Assembly: GCA_028280065.1 (NCBI GenBank)
Contig: JANQMN010000139.1
Span: 1 to 64,000, forward strand
Length of the DNA stretch: 64,000 nt
Direction: 5' to 3'
DNA from: Hahella sp.
Lineage (GTDB): Bacteria; Pseudomonadota; Gammaproteobacteria; Pseudomonadales; Oleiphilaceae
Positions within the stretch are counted from its first letter, which is position 1. Every line of letters starts with the position of its first letter. A program made the position numbers and the translations under genes. Below are positions 41,149-50,634 of the stretch, piece by piece. The notes beneath the pieces are model-generated. The model searched no databases. It saw only the letters and a list, made by a program, of their open reading frames with translations, and was not told the origin of the DNA.

Positions 41149-41776
41149 CCAACATTCCATGCCGAATCGCCAATAACGTAAGTTCTACGTCACTGGTGAT
41201 TTCTAATTTCTCGAAAATTCGATAGCGGTAGCTGTTCACCGTTTTCGGGCTGAGGCAGAGTTTGTCCGAAATGTCCTGTACCTTGTGGCAATTCACAATC
41301 ATCATGGCAATTTGCATTTCACGCTCGGACAATTGGCTGAACACATCCGGTTCTTCGCTATCGAAGGGGCGTAAAGCCATTTTTTGGGCAATTTCAGGGC
41401 TGATATAACGTTGTCCGGAATTTACCAAGCGAATAGCACGCATGACTTCGCTTATTTCTGTACCTTTGGTGATAAAGGCAGATGCGCCGGATTTCATTAC
41501 CCTGGAAGGGAAGGGGTCGTCATCATAGGCTGTCAGCGCGATCATTTTGATACTGTCATCTATCCGATGAATGCGGCGCATTGCTTCGAGACCGCCTATA
41601 CCGGGCATGCGAATGTCCATGAGCACGACGTCAACGGGCTTTTGCCGAACAATCTCAAGAGCTTCTTCTCCAGAGTGTGCCTGGCCGACAACATCAATGC
41701 CATCCTCATCCTTGAGCATACGCGACAAGCCCGCTCTGACTAAATCGTGGTCATCTACGATTAATATTCTGATCAA
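41123..41776 (-). CDS. gacA: GacA/UvrY response regulator
   Basis: A 217-residue NarL/FixJ-type regulator. The receiver domain has Asp54 in VVLMDIRMPG, and the LuxR-type HTH at the C-terminus reads LSEREMQIAMMIVNCHKVQDISDKLCLSPKTVNSYRYRIFEKL. With the sensor GacS it controls Rsm/Csr small RNAs and so secondary metabolism, biofilm and secretion. The gene order gacA-uvrC-pgsA supports the name. It heads the operon. Confidence 0.95.
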   Translation of the reverse strand: MIRILIVDDHDLVRAGLSRMLKDEDGIDVVGQAHSGEEALEIVRQKPVDVVLMDIRMPGIGGLEAMRRIHRIDDSIKMIALTAYDDDPFPSRVMKSGASAFITKGTEISEVMRAIRLVNSGQRYISPEIAQKMALRPFDSEEPDVFSQLSEREMQIAMMIVNCHKVQDISDKLCLSPKTVNSYRYRIFEKLEITSDVELTLLAIRHGMLDANQVGGL

Positions 41777-41993
41777 GTCTTAACCTCGTCAACTGTGGGC
41801 GTCCATGCACATCGTGAAAAATTCCAATTAATTATAGGTACAGATCCTGGAAAACGATAGACGTAGATCACTTCAGTTCATACCATAAGCTAAAGCTGCG
41901 TTCTTTCAGAATTAATATGCTGCAGGTAACTGACAGAGAGCCATAAGCGCTCAGAAATGTAGATAACAAGAAAATACAGGGTAAACGGGATAG

Positions 41994-42533
41994 ATGAACG
42001 TTATTGGAAGTTTTTCCGCACTTGCGAATTATCTGTTTGAAACCAAACAGTCGGAATCTCAAGGGGTATTGAGCCGTATCAAGCGATCCGGCAGCTATTT
42101 GACACTGAATAAGCTTATCAGCTTTTCTATTCCTTTTGCCGGGCGTGCGGGATTTGAAGTGTTGGAGCTGCGCAGGGGCTTGCTAAAGGCTAAGATCCCT
42201 TTCAAAGGCAACACCAATCATGTCGGCACCATGTACGCGGGAGCGCTATTTACCTTGGCGGAAATTCCTGGCGGAGTGATGGCCATATTCGAGTTCGGCC
42301 CGCGTTATTTTCCCTTGTTAAAAGAAATGAATATTAAATACTTGGCGCCGGCCAAGACGGATATCACTGTCGAATTTAGCTTGACCGAAACGCAAATAGA
42401 GCAAATTTTGAATACAACCAACGAAAAAGGTAAATGCGATTTCACTCTTGAAGGCAAGCTCTACGACAAACAGGGTGAATTGGTGGCTGAGTCCATTGGG
42501 CATTATCAGTTGAAAAAACGTAGCGACGGCTGA
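41994..42533 (+). CDS. Hotdog-fold thioesterase-like protein (YiiD C-terminal/DUF4442 type)
   Basis: A 179-residue protein with a hotdog fold (FAGRAGFEVLELRRGLLKAKIPFKGNTNHVGTMYAGALFTLAEIPGG). The NHVGTMYAGALFTLAE segment fits the active-site region of PaaI/DUF4442-type acyl-CoA thioesterases. The substrate is unknown. It is divergent from gacA, about 217 bases apart, and seems monocistronic. Confidence 0.78.
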   Translation: MNVIGSFSALANYLFETKQSESQGVLSRIKRSGSYLTLNKLISFSIPFAGRAGFEVLELRRGLLKAKIPFKGNTNHVGTMYAGALFTLAEIPGGVMAIFEFGPRYFPLLKEMNIKYLAPAKTDITVEFSLTETQIEQILNTTNEKGKCDFTLEGKLYDKQGELVAESIGHYQLKKRSDG

Positions 42534-42652
42534 AAGGGCGAGGAGACAGTTGCGGAAGTCGAGTGCCGAAGTAAAGAAGGCGCAAGGCGAGTCTCAGAGA
42601 CAACAAGTCAACTGTCCGTTATTCGGAATTTTAATAATAAAAAGGAGAGGCT

Positions 42653-42955
42653 ATGACTGAAAACTATGCGGAGGGTCTGAAAGACATTTTGCTGCGCAAA
42701 ATCGATAAGGCTGAACGGGACCTGCATCAACTGAAACTGGATTACTGCCGATTTGTGTATGGATTGAGCCATCGGGCGCAGGTTGAATCCGGGGGCAAGG
42801 TATATCAGGTAAAAGCCGTTCATATCGACTCCATGCAGCGCCTTGCCAGCGGCGAATGGAGTCAGCCCGAAATTGCTTGCGTGGAGCTTAACGGCGATGG
42901 CGAAGAGGTCGATGGCTCTACCCGGACACTTGCTCCAGGTTGGTCCATCAAATAA
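42653..42955 (+). CDS. Hypothetical conserved-type small protein
   Basis: A 100-residue soluble protein: an N-terminal helix (NYAEGLKDILLRKIDKAERDLHQLKLDYCRFVYGLSHRAQVES) and a beta-rich C-terminal half (GGKVYQVKAVHIDSMQRLASGEWSQPEIACVELNGDGEEV). AAGGAGAGG lies 6 bases before ATG, so the start is good. I do not recognise a family. It converges with the neighbouring gene by a few bases. Confidence 0.6.
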   Translation: MTENYAEGLKDILLRKIDKAERDLHQLKLDYCRFVYGLSHRAQVESGGKVYQVKAVHIDSMQRLASGEWSQPEIACVELNGDGEEVDGSTRTLAPGWSIK

Positions 42956-43520
42956 TGAGTCCCCAGCCGCAAACAATACTGTAAAGACTGGTTGCCTTCG
43001 GCAGCGCCTTTTTAGCCACCCAATCTGCAGCGGCCTGATAACCTGCCTGATATACGTTCGAACTCAAATCGATTTGTTCTTCCGGGGTTACAGGGGTGGA
43101 AAAATTAACCGTTGCCGATCCCCCGGCAACCCCCCGTTCAGCGGAAAAGTGATAGAGCTGAGAGCGATGAGGGCCATGGCATTCGAAATGATCGGCCACG
43201 GCATCCGCCACACCTAAGCTATATTCGAGAACCTGGTTATTCAGTTTCGGATGTTGCAATACGTTTGTTTGCATCCCATTCAGGCGAAATTCCAGCCACT
43301 GTGTGGACCAGAATATTTGCAGTTGCTTAACCGCTTCCGGCAGAAAGGCGCTGGAATCCTTGCCATGAGGATTTCCCGGTGCAAATGCGGGAGCCATAAT
43401 GGAAACTTCTATTTGCCCACCTTCTTTTTCGGCTTGATATGCGCGGAACAAACGCACCATCAGCCAAGCGATGAGGCTGAACAGCACTATCTGCATAATG
43501 TAGACTAACGCCTGTAACAT
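42948..43520 (-). CDS. Hypothetical single-span membrane protein
   Basis: A 190-residue protein with one N-terminal membrane helix (LQALVYIMQIVLFSLIAWLMVRLF) and a mostly soluble C-terminal domain (about 35-190), probably periplasmic. The start at MLQALVYIMQ has GGAG 9 bases upstream; a longer frame to 43571 lacks such a signal. I do not recognise a family. It points toward the previous gene, with tail-to-tail overlap of 8 bases. Confidence 0.55.
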   Translation of the reverse strand: MLQALVYIMQIVLFSLIAWLMVRLFRAYQAEKEGGQIEVSIMAPAFAPGNPHGKDSSAFLPEAVKQLQIFWSTQWLEFRLNGMQTNVLQHPKLNNQVLEYSLGVADAVADHFECHGPHRSQLYHFSAERGVAGGSATVNFSTPVTPEEQIDLSSNVYQAGYQAAADWVAKKALPKATSLYSIVCGWGLII

Positions 43521-43659
43521 TCTGAATTCTCCAACAAATCTGCGCGAAGTATACAAAAAGTAACAATTCATGCCTGTGAAATGGAAAGCAGTTTTAGCCG
43601 AGTCGCCAATGCGATGTAAAAATTGCGACCCACTTCAAGTAATAACGGGCCTTTTTCCG

Positions 43660-45696
43660 TTAGGTAGGGACTGGCGATAGCCGGGGGTGTTGAAACTGCC
43701 CCACTGCAGCGCTGGCATCCGGGATTGGTTTTCGAATGTAATCATACAAGGCTTCAAACGCCAGTGGCTGGCTGTAAAGATAGCCTTGTGCATAGTCGCA
43801 GTTATTGATTATGAGGAAATCCCGTTGATCGATATCTTCGACGCCCTCTGCAATGACCTTGAGATTCAGCTTGTGGGCGACTGCGATAACGGCGGAGGTG
43901 ATTTCCATATCGTTGATATCGTCCGGAATATCCCGAACAAATTCGCGATCAACCTTTAGGACATCCACCGGCAGTTTCTTGAGGTAGCGTAACGACGAAT
44001 ATCCTGAGCCGAAATCGTCGATGGTGATACTGATACCGGTTGTTTTCAGTTTTTCCAGTTTTCTAATCACGGCCTCGATATCGCCCATCAACATGCTTTC
44101 GGTAACTTCTAATTCGACATGCTGAGGGTTTAGCCCTGATTCCTGAATGACTTCGCCGATAAAGCTCTCAAGACCCGGATCGTCAAACTGCCGGGCGGAA
44201 AGATTTATCGCTACTTTTACAGGGTATCCCGTCAGATCCTGCAGCATCTTCGTTTGATGACAGGCGTTGCGCAATACCCATTGACCAATCGGCACGATCA
44301 GTCCGGTTTCCTCTGCCACAGATATAAAAGCCTGAGGCATGACCAGACCTCGTTGTGGATGATGCCAGCGTAACAGGGCTTCCACACTGACCAGCGCCTC
44401 CGTCCGGAGGTCGATCTGCGGTTGGAAATAGAGCGTGAACTCGTCATATTGAAGGGCGTGCCGCAGTTCCTGTTCCAGTTCCAGTTGGCGTAGGGCATGT
44501 TCGTTCAGTTCTTCGGTAAAAAAGTGATAACAATCCCTACCGTGTTCCTTTGCGCGATACAATGCCAGGTCGGCATTTTTCATCAGGCGATCCGCCGTAT
44601 TCGAGTCATCCGGCGCCAGCGTAATACCTATGCTGGTGGAAACGATGACTTCGTGTTTTTTCAGCCGGATGGGGTCTTTCAGGTGGCCCAGTATGTTTTG
44701 CGCTACATGACTGACGCTGACATCTTCCTCCACGTCTGTCAGCAGCACGGTAAACTCGTCGCCTCCCAAACGCGCGACGGTATCTTTTTCACGGACACAG
44801 TGTTTCAAGCGTTTCGCGACGGTTTCCAGTAGTTCATCGCCAGCGTCGTGTCCCAACGTGTCGTTTATACGCTTGAATTTATCGAGATCCAGAAACAATA
44901 GTGCGATTTTCTTCTGATCGCGATGGGCCGCCCGCAAAGCCTGCTCCAGACGATCGATGAAAAGCCTGCGGTTTGCGAGTCCGGTCAGGGCGTCGTACAG
45001 CGCGATTTTCTCCATTTGATTGTTGGCTTGTTTCAGTTCGCTGATGTCGATGCCCGAGATGATGAAATTGCTGATCGTATTATCGCTGTCGCGGACAATG
45101 GATACCGAAATTGCCGTCCAAAAAGTGCCGCCCGATGCACGGCGACAGAGGACTTCACCTTCCCAGCCCTCTTGCAGCATTGCCTGGCTCCAATTGCCGA
45201 GACGGTCGGCCGGGGTTCCCGGACTCAAGGTGGTGATAAATTTTTCTTCGATGTCCTGCCGCTGGAATCCCGTCGTTTTAACAAATTTTTCGTTGACGAA
45301 CTCCACCCTCCCGAAACTGTCCGTGATGATAATGCTGGCGCCGCTATTGGTAACGGCGTTGCTGAGTTTTTTCAGCATCAAGTCCTGATTTTTCAGTTCT
45401 TTGATGCGGTGAGATAGTTTGGTGTTCAACAGCAGTTGCAGGAACGAGAGGAATACTATGGCCAAGCAGGCCGCTACGGCGATGCGATAAAGCACCGTTT
45501 CCGACACCTGTTGCACCGGCAGCAACCAGAGTCCGATGCTGATCGTGGTCAACAGACAGACCAGAGTAAAGGATGCAAACAGTTTGCGCGCAAATTCAAG
45601 CAAGGCGGTGATCCAATCGATAAACTCGTCAATTGTAGAAAGCAGCCATGAGTCGCTGTAGTAGCGTTTTGTAAAGGGAGTTACAGTTCTTAACAA
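43660..45696 (-). CDS. PAS-GGDEF-EAL protein (diguanylate cyclase/phosphodiesterase)
   Basis: A 678-residue membrane-bound signalling protein. Two membrane helices lie near residues 38-60 and 70-92, a PAS domain at about 105-220, GGDEF at residues 311-315 (ARLGGDEFTVLL) and EAL at 439 (SVEALLRWHHP). The inhibitory RxxD site (302-305, REKD) sits five residues before GGDEF. Signature motifs for both making and breaking cyclic di-GMP are present, so either or both activities are possible. It is transcribed away from the RND pump genes. Confidence 0.93.
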   Translation of the reverse strand: MLRTVTPFTKRYYSDSWLLSTIDEFIDWITALLEFARKLFASFTLVCLLTTISIGLWLLPVQQVSETVLYRIAVAACLAIVFLSFLQLLLNTKLSHRIKELKNQDLMLKKLSNAVTNSGASIIITDSFGRVEFVNEKFVKTTGFQRQDIEEKFITTLSPGTPADRLGNWSQAMLQEGWEGEVLCRRASGGTFWTAISVSIVRDSDNTISNFIISGIDISELKQANNQMEKIALYDALTGLANRRLFIDRLEQALRAAHRDQKKIALLFLDLDKFKRINDTLGHDAGDELLETVAKRLKHCVREKDTVARLGGDEFTVLLTDVEEDVSVSHVAQNILGHLKDPIRLKKHEVIVSTSIGITLAPDDSNTADRLMKNADLALYRAKEHGRDCYHFFTEELNEHALRQLELEQELRHALQYDEFTLYFQPQIDLRTEALVSVEALLRWHHPQRGLVMPQAFISVAEETGLIVPIGQWVLRNACHQTKMLQDLTGYPVKVAINLSARQFDDPGLESFIGEVIQESGLNPQHVELEVTESMLMGDIEAVIRKLEKLKTTGISITIDDFGSGYSSLRYLKKLPVDVLKVDREFVRDIPDDINDMEITSAVIAVAHKLNLKVIAEGVEDIDQRDFLIINNCDYAQGYLYSQPLAFEALYDYIRKPIPDASAAVGQFQHPRLSPVPT

Positions 45697-45904
45697 TGCG
45701 CCGACTTTTTGTGATTTGGTTCATCTGACGTTAAGCCACTGGGTAACCTAATGTTACATGTGAAAAAGATTTTGCATTTCATATGAAACTTGTGCAAAGA
45801 ATCGCCCGAATCCGTAGGAATTTGAATGTTGGCAGGGTAAACTTTGCACTCGCCTTGTGCGTGTCGACGTCCGGACTTCAACTTCAATAAAAAGGAACGA
45901 TTCA

Positions 45905-46990
45905 ATGCAATTTAAGTTGCCCACATACTGGTTAGCGTTAGGCTTGGTTATTTGTTTGGCGGTTTGGCTTGCTAACGGCGACATTGAACGGGCTCAAGAT
46001 GAAGCGCCTGCAACATCGGTATCGAAAATCGAAGTCCCCAAAGTGGCTTTTCAAACCCTTCAAGCCCAGGCTATTCAGCGTGAAGTAACGCTCCAGGGGC
46101 AGGTTGAACCGCTTCGGTCGATAACTTTACAGGCGCGGCTGGATAGTTTTGTAGAGTCCCTGCTGGTCAACGAAGGTGCCCGATTGCAATCAGGCCAGTT
46201 ACTTCTGACCCTAAACGAAGAAGATTTACCCGCGAAGATGCAGGAAGCGAAGGCCCTTGTCGCATTGGCGCAAAGTGAGCTGCAGGCCGCTTTGTCGTTG
46301 GCAAAGCGCGGACTGCTGGCGGACACGGAACGCAAGTCCAAAGAGGCGAATCTAGCCACTGCCAAAGCCCGCGTGGCGAAGCTGGAACAGGATCAAAGAG
46401 ACATCCGGGTCGTTGCACCCTTTGCCGGAGTGGTTGAACAGCGCCACGTTGAACAAGGCGAGTCCGTTTACAAAGGCACGCCGCTGCTGGCTCTACTCGA
46501 TGACAGCAAGGTTAAGTTGGTGGGGCAGGTGCCCCAGCAGGAAATAGGGGGCTTGCAACTCGGCATGCAGGTGAATGCGCGCCTCTTGGGAGGTGAGCAG
46601 TTGCAAGGCATATTGACTTTTATCAGTCGGCAGGCGGACCCCACTACGCGCACCTTTAAAGTGGAAGCGGAGCTGGAAAATCCTCAGCAATTACGGGTAA
46701 TCGGTGCTACCGCGACCCTGCAGATTCTTACCGGAGAGGTATACGCTCACAATATTTCTCCGGCGCTGTTGGAGCTTGATCATCAGGGTCGTTTGAGTAT
46801 TGAACACCTGACCAATGATGACCGCGTGATGAATACCCCGGTACAAAGGGTGAAAGCCACTAACACCGAGTTGTGGGTTGCGGGGTTGCCGCGTCAGGCC
46901 CGCGTAATCACCTTAGGCAAAGGTTATGTCCTGCCGGGCCAGCAGGTTGAAGCCGTACCGGAGCAGGAAATCATGGGGGCGAGCAACTAA
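45905..46990 (+). CDS. RND efflux periplasmic adaptor subunit
   Basis: A 361-residue membrane fusion protein of an RND pump. It has an N-terminal signal anchor (LPTYWLALGLVICLAVWLANG), lipoyl half (VTLQGQVEPLRSITLQARL), a short helical hairpin (about 105-165), second lipoyl half (IRVVAPFAGVVEQRHVEQGESVYKG), beta-barrel and membrane-proximal domains. AAGGA lies 9 bases upstream of the start. The stop overlaps the permease ATG by one base. The exported substrates are not evident. Confidence 0.9.
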   Translation: MQFKLPTYWLALGLVICLAVWLANGDIERAQDEAPATSVSKIEVPKVAFQTLQAQAIQREVTLQGQVEPLRSITLQARLDSFVESLLVNEGARLQSGQLLLTLNEEDLPAKMQEAKALVALAQSELQAALSLAKRGLLADTERKSKEANLATAKARVAKLEQDQRDIRVVAPFAGVVEQRHVEQGESVYKGTPLLALLDDSKVKLVGQVPQQEIGGLQLGMQVNARLLGGEQLQGILTFISRQADPTTRTFKVEAELENPQQLRVIGATATLQILTGEVYAHNISPALLELDHQGRLSIEHLTNDDRVMNTPVQRVKATNTELWVAGLPRQARVITLGKGYVLPGQQVEAVPEQEIMGASN

Positions 46991-49900
46991 TGGGCAGCCT
47001 TATCCGTGCGTTTGTGCAACGCAGTCGAGCGACATTGATGGTGTTACTGTTTCTTTGGATCGGTGGCATTAGTGCCTTCTTTGCTATTCCCAAGGAGTCC
47101 AATCCGGATATCACGATTCCCATTATTTATGTGTCGGTATCGCATGAAGGCATTGCTCCCGAAGATTCCGAGCGACTGCTGATTCGTCCGCTTGAGCAGG
47201 AACTTCGCGCTTTGGAAGGACTGAAAGAGATGCGTTCGGTGGCTGCCGAAGGCTATGGCTCTGTCGTTCTCGAATTCCAGGCCGGTTTCGATCCGGACCA
47301 GGCTCTTACCGATGTCCGGGAAAAAGTTGACAACGTGAAAACCAAATTGCCGGTGGACAGCGACGAGCCGCAGGTGCGGGAGATCAACGTTTCCCAGTTT
47401 CCGGTGCTGAATATGTCCTTATCCGGGCCCTTCTCCGAAGATCAATTGATCAGAATTGCACGGATGTTGAAGCGTTATGTGGAGGGGATACCGGAGGTGC
47501 TCGCCGTCGAAATCGGTGGCGACCGGGATGATCTCCTAGAGTTGGTGGCAGAGCCGCAAGTATTGGAACGCTACGGCATCGACTACGCGCAGTTGTTCAG
47601 CTTGATTCATAATAATCACCGGCTGGTTGCGGCCGGCAATATAGATACCGGCGCGGGGCGCATGGTCGTCAAGGTTCCCGGATTGTTGGAAAACCTGGTC
47701 GATCTTTTGACCATGCCCGTGAAGTACCAGGATGGACAGGTCATCACTTTCGGGCATATCGCCACGGTCCAGCGCACCTTCAAAGATCCTCAGGGATTCG
47801 CCCGGGTGGATGGCAAACCGGCAGTGGTACTGGAGATTTCCAAGCGCTCCGGGGCCAACATAATCGAAACCATCGAAAAAGTGAAATACGTTACCGGACA
47901 GGTCCAGACCCAGTGGCCGGACAGCCTGAAAGTCACCTATATCACCGACGAGTCCATTGATATCCGCAACATGCTCAGCGATTTGCTGAATAACGTATTG
48001 TTTGCTGTCATCCTGGTCATGATAGTCGTTATTACGGCAATGGGATTACGGCCGGCGTTATTGGTGGGATTTACCATTCCCGGCGCTTTCTTGACCGGGC
48101 TATTGGTACTGCAGGCAATCGGTTTCACCATGAATATCGTGGTGCTGTTTAGCCTGATCCTGGTCGCCGGGATGCTGGTGGACGGTGCAATTGTCGTGAG
48201 CGAACTGGCGGACAGGCACATGCGCGAAGGAATACCTCGTAAGGAAGCCTACAGCCGTGCGGCGCACCGCATGTCCTGGCCCGTCATTGCTTCCACCGCG
48301 ACAACTCTCGCTGTCTTTTTACCGCTGTTGGTGTGGCCGGGTATTGTCGGCGAATTTATGAAGTTTTTGCCCGCAACCGTGATTATCTGTCTGCTCGCTT
48401 CCCTGATGATGGCGTTGATTTTTCTGCCGGTGCTTGGCAGTAAGCTAGGTGGTTTAGCGGCATCAAATGCACAAGAAGGGAAGGTCAGCCGGATTGGACA
48501 CGCCTACGGCGTCATGTTGGCTCGTCTACTAAAATCGCCCGGTAAAACGCTGGTCATGTTTTTTGCCGTGCTTTCCTTGGTCTATGTGGCCTATGGCCGC
48601 TTTAATCATGGCATCGAGTTCTTTCCGGAAGTGGAACCCAATTCTGCACAGGTATTGGTCCATGCCCAGGGGGATTATTCCGTCTTTGAAAAGGATCAGA
48701 TTCTTGCCCTGGTGGAACAACGCCTGGCCGGGATGCCCGAGGTTAGAGCACTATATGCAAGATCCTTTGCGCATCCTGACAGCAACCTGAGTGAAGATGT
48801 GATCGGTCAACTCAGCTTTCAATTTACCGACTGGGAACAGCGTCGGCCGGCCAATGCCATATTGGCGGATATGCGGGAGCGGACAGCGAACATTCCATTG
48901 AATTTGGAGTTTCGTAAGCAGGAAGGCGGCCCCTCCCAAGGGAAACCGATTAAAGTGCGTGTCAGCGGCCAGGTGGGAAAAATTGCTCCTGCAGTAGAAG
49001 AATTGCGTCGCCGAATGCAGTCGATTGAAGGATTCGTCGATATTTCTGATAACCGGCCTCTGCCGGGAATTGAGTGGCGTATCCAGGTAAATCGGGAAGA
49101 AGCCGCGCGATACGGGGTCGATGTGGCTACCGTCGGAAACGTCGTGCAACTGGTAACAAGCGGATTAAAGCTCGCGGACTACCGCCCCGATGATGTGGAA
49201 GAAGAAGTGGATATCCGGCTTCGAATGCCATTGGAGAAACGCAATTTGGATGCGCTGTCGCAACAAACGCTCTCGACGTCGGCCGGACCGATTCCCGTGG
49301 CTAATTTCACTCGTCTGGAACCCGCCCAGAAAACCGGGACCTTACACAGGGTGGACGCGGAACGCACATTAACCGTTGAAGCCGATGTTTTGCCCGGCTT
49401 CCAGGCCGATGAAAGATTGACGCTGTTAAAAGCGGATTTGGAAAAGTCACCGTTGCCGGATGTCACCATTTCCTATGCGGGGGAGGACGAGGATCAACGT
49501 GAAACCATGCTGTTCCTTATCAAGGCCTTTATCGTGGCGGTTATGCTGATGGCGTTGATTCTGGTGATTCAGTTTAACAGCATATACCAGGCGCTTATTG
49601 TGCTGTCGGCGATCGTATTTTCCACGGCAGGTGTCTTACTGGGTCTGATGATCACCGGCAGACCATTCGGTATTGTCATGGTTGGGCTGGGATTGATTGC
49701 CCTGGCTGGAATCGTTGTCAACAACAACATCATTCTTATCGACACCTACAATCGGATTCGCCAGGGTGGCGCACCACCTTATGAAGCGGCATTGGAGACC
49801 GGCAAGCTAAGATTAAGGCCGGTTTTATTAACCGCCATAACCACCGTTTTGGGACTGATGCCGATGGTGCTGGGCGTCAATGTCGATTTGATCACCCCCA

Positions 49901-50133
49901 AACTTGGTCTTGGCGCGCCCAGTACCCAATGGTGGACGGAATTGTCCAGCGCCATTGCGGGCGGGCTGACCTTCGCGACTTTCCTCACGCTTTTGATTAC
50001 CCCTTGTCTGTTGGTTTTGGGTGACAAACTATTGAATCCCCGGTCGCGACGATTTTCCCAGGAGGTGGTGCATTCAAGTTCTGTGGCACAAAACATAGGG
50101 AAGGCGGAATCACCGGCTCTGTCCGCCGACTAG
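46990..50133 (+). CDS. RND efflux permease
   Basis: A 1047-residue proton-driven inner-membrane pump, with two homologous halves each of six helices and a large periplasmic porter domain. N-terminal pattern: MVLLFLWIGGISAFFAIPKESNPDITIPIIYVSV. TM4 reads GMLVDGAIVVSE and TM10 reads GIVVNNNIILID, which supply a proton-relay Asp but with Gly where AcrB has a second Asp; this substitution occurs in other RND subfamilies. It is coupled to the adaptor gene. No outer-membrane channel gene adjoins, so it would use a shared one. Confidence 0.92.
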   Translation: MGSLIRAFVQRSRATLMVLLFLWIGGISAFFAIPKESNPDITIPIIYVSVSHEGIAPEDSERLLIRPLEQELRALEGLKEMRSVAAEGYGSVVLEFQAGFDPDQALTDVREKVDNVKTKLPVDSDEPQVREINVSQFPVLNMSLSGPFSEDQLIRIARMLKRYVEGIPEVLAVEIGGDRDDLLELVAEPQVLERYGIDYAQLFSLIHNNHRLVAAGNIDTGAGRMVVKVPGLLENLVDLLTMPVKYQDGQVITFGHIATVQRTFKDPQGFARVDGKPAVVLEISKRSGANIIETIEKVKYVTGQVQTQWPDSLKVTYITDESIDIRNMLSDLLNNVLFAVILVMIVVITAMGLRPALLVGFTIPGAFLTGLLVLQAIGFTMNIVVLFSLILVAGMLVDGAIVVSELADRHMREGIPRKEAYSRAAHRMSWPVIASTATTLAVFLPLLVWPGIVGEFMKFLPATVIICLLASLMMALIFLPVLGSKLGGLAASNAQEGKVSRIGHAYGVMLARLLKSPGKTLVMFFAVLSLVYVAYGRFNHGIEFFPEVEPNSAQVLVHAQGDYSVFEKDQILALVEQRLAGMPEVRALYARSFAHPDSNLSEDVIGQLSFQFTDWEQRRPANAILADMRERTANIPLNLEFRKQEGGPSQGKPIKVRVSGQVGKIAPAVEELRRRMQSIEGFVDISDNRPLPGIEWRIQVNREEAARYGVDVATVGNVVQLVTSGLKLADYRPDDVEEEVDIRLRMPLEKRNLDALSQQTLSTSAGPIPVANFTRLEPAQKTGTLHRVDAERTLTVEADVLPGFQADERLTLLKADLEKSPLPDVTISYAGEDEDQRETMLFLIKAFIVAVMLMALILVIQFNSIYQALIVLSAIVFSTAGVLLGLMITGRPFGIVMVGLGLIALAGIVVNNNIILIDTYNRIRQGGAPPYEAALETGKLRLRPVLLTAITTVLGLMPMVLGVNVDLITPKLGLGAPSTQWWTELSSAIAGGLTFATFLTLLITPCLLVLGDKLLNPRSRRFSQEVVHSSSVAQNIGKAESPALSAD

Positions 50134-50225
50134 TTGGTTGGCGGTCTCAGCCTTCAATATCGGACACGAAATGGCGGCCGTTTTAAAACGAAGAAATACA
50201 ATTGCAGTTTGACAATTTACAATTC

Positions 50226-50241
50226 ATGTATGAATATACAG
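50226..50241 (-). promoter_or_regulatory. LexA SOS box upstream of yebG
   Basis: ATGTATGAATATACAG (minus strand CTGTATATTCATACAT) fits the LexA consensus with one mismatch. It lies 21 bases before the yebG start. E. coli yebG is a known LexA target, which supports the site. Confidence 0.8.
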
Positions 50242-50262
50242 CAAAAATAGAGGAGAGTGACC

Positions 50263-50556
50263 ATGGCGGTTGTTACTTTATACATGAGCGATCGGGACCC
50301 TGAAAAACGCATGTTTACGTCTAAAAAAGAGGCTGATGAGCACGATAAAAAGCTGGAATTGGCGGAAAATTTAATGGAGTTCATCTTGCAGCATGTGGAC
50401 TCGGTGGAAGAAGCCACGGCAGAACGATTGGGTATGTTGATCGCGGATAACAAGGAACTGATGCTGCAGGCGCTGAAAGGCAAACCGCAAGTATTATTGG
50501 AAACCTCTGGCGAAGATAAGGAAGACGGAGACGAAAAGGTTGTATCGCTGGGGTAA
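50263..50556 (+). CDS. yebG: YebG family DNA-damage-inducible protein
   Basis: A 97-residue acidic protein matching YebG: VVTLYMSDRDPEKRMFTSKKEADEHDKKLELAENLMEFI with the FTSKKEAD-xDK hallmark, then a helical middle and an acidic tail. The ATG at 50263 is preceded by GAGGAGAG; an in-frame GTG lies 6 bases further upstream. A LexA box is placed just before, in line with SOS control of yebG in E. coli. The role of the protein in the SOS response is not well understood. A strong terminator follows. Confidence 0.92.
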   Translation: MAVVTLYMSDRDPEKRMFTSKKEADEHDKKLELAENLMEFILQHVDSVEEATAERLGMLIADNKELMLQALKGKPQVLLETSGEDKEDGDEKVVSLG

Positions 50557-50590
50557 CTTCCGGCGATCAAATTTCAGTCAAGAGAATACC

Positions 50591-50634
50591 GAGTGCAGGT
50601 TGATAAATGCATAACCTGCACTCGAAGTTTTTTT
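50591..50634 (+). terminator. Rho-independent terminator of yebG
   Basis: GAGTGCAGGTT (50591-50601) pairs with AACCTGCACTC (50613-50623) around an 11-base loop and is followed by TTTTTTT. It ends yebG and touches the end of the convergent azoR gene. Confidence 0.95.
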
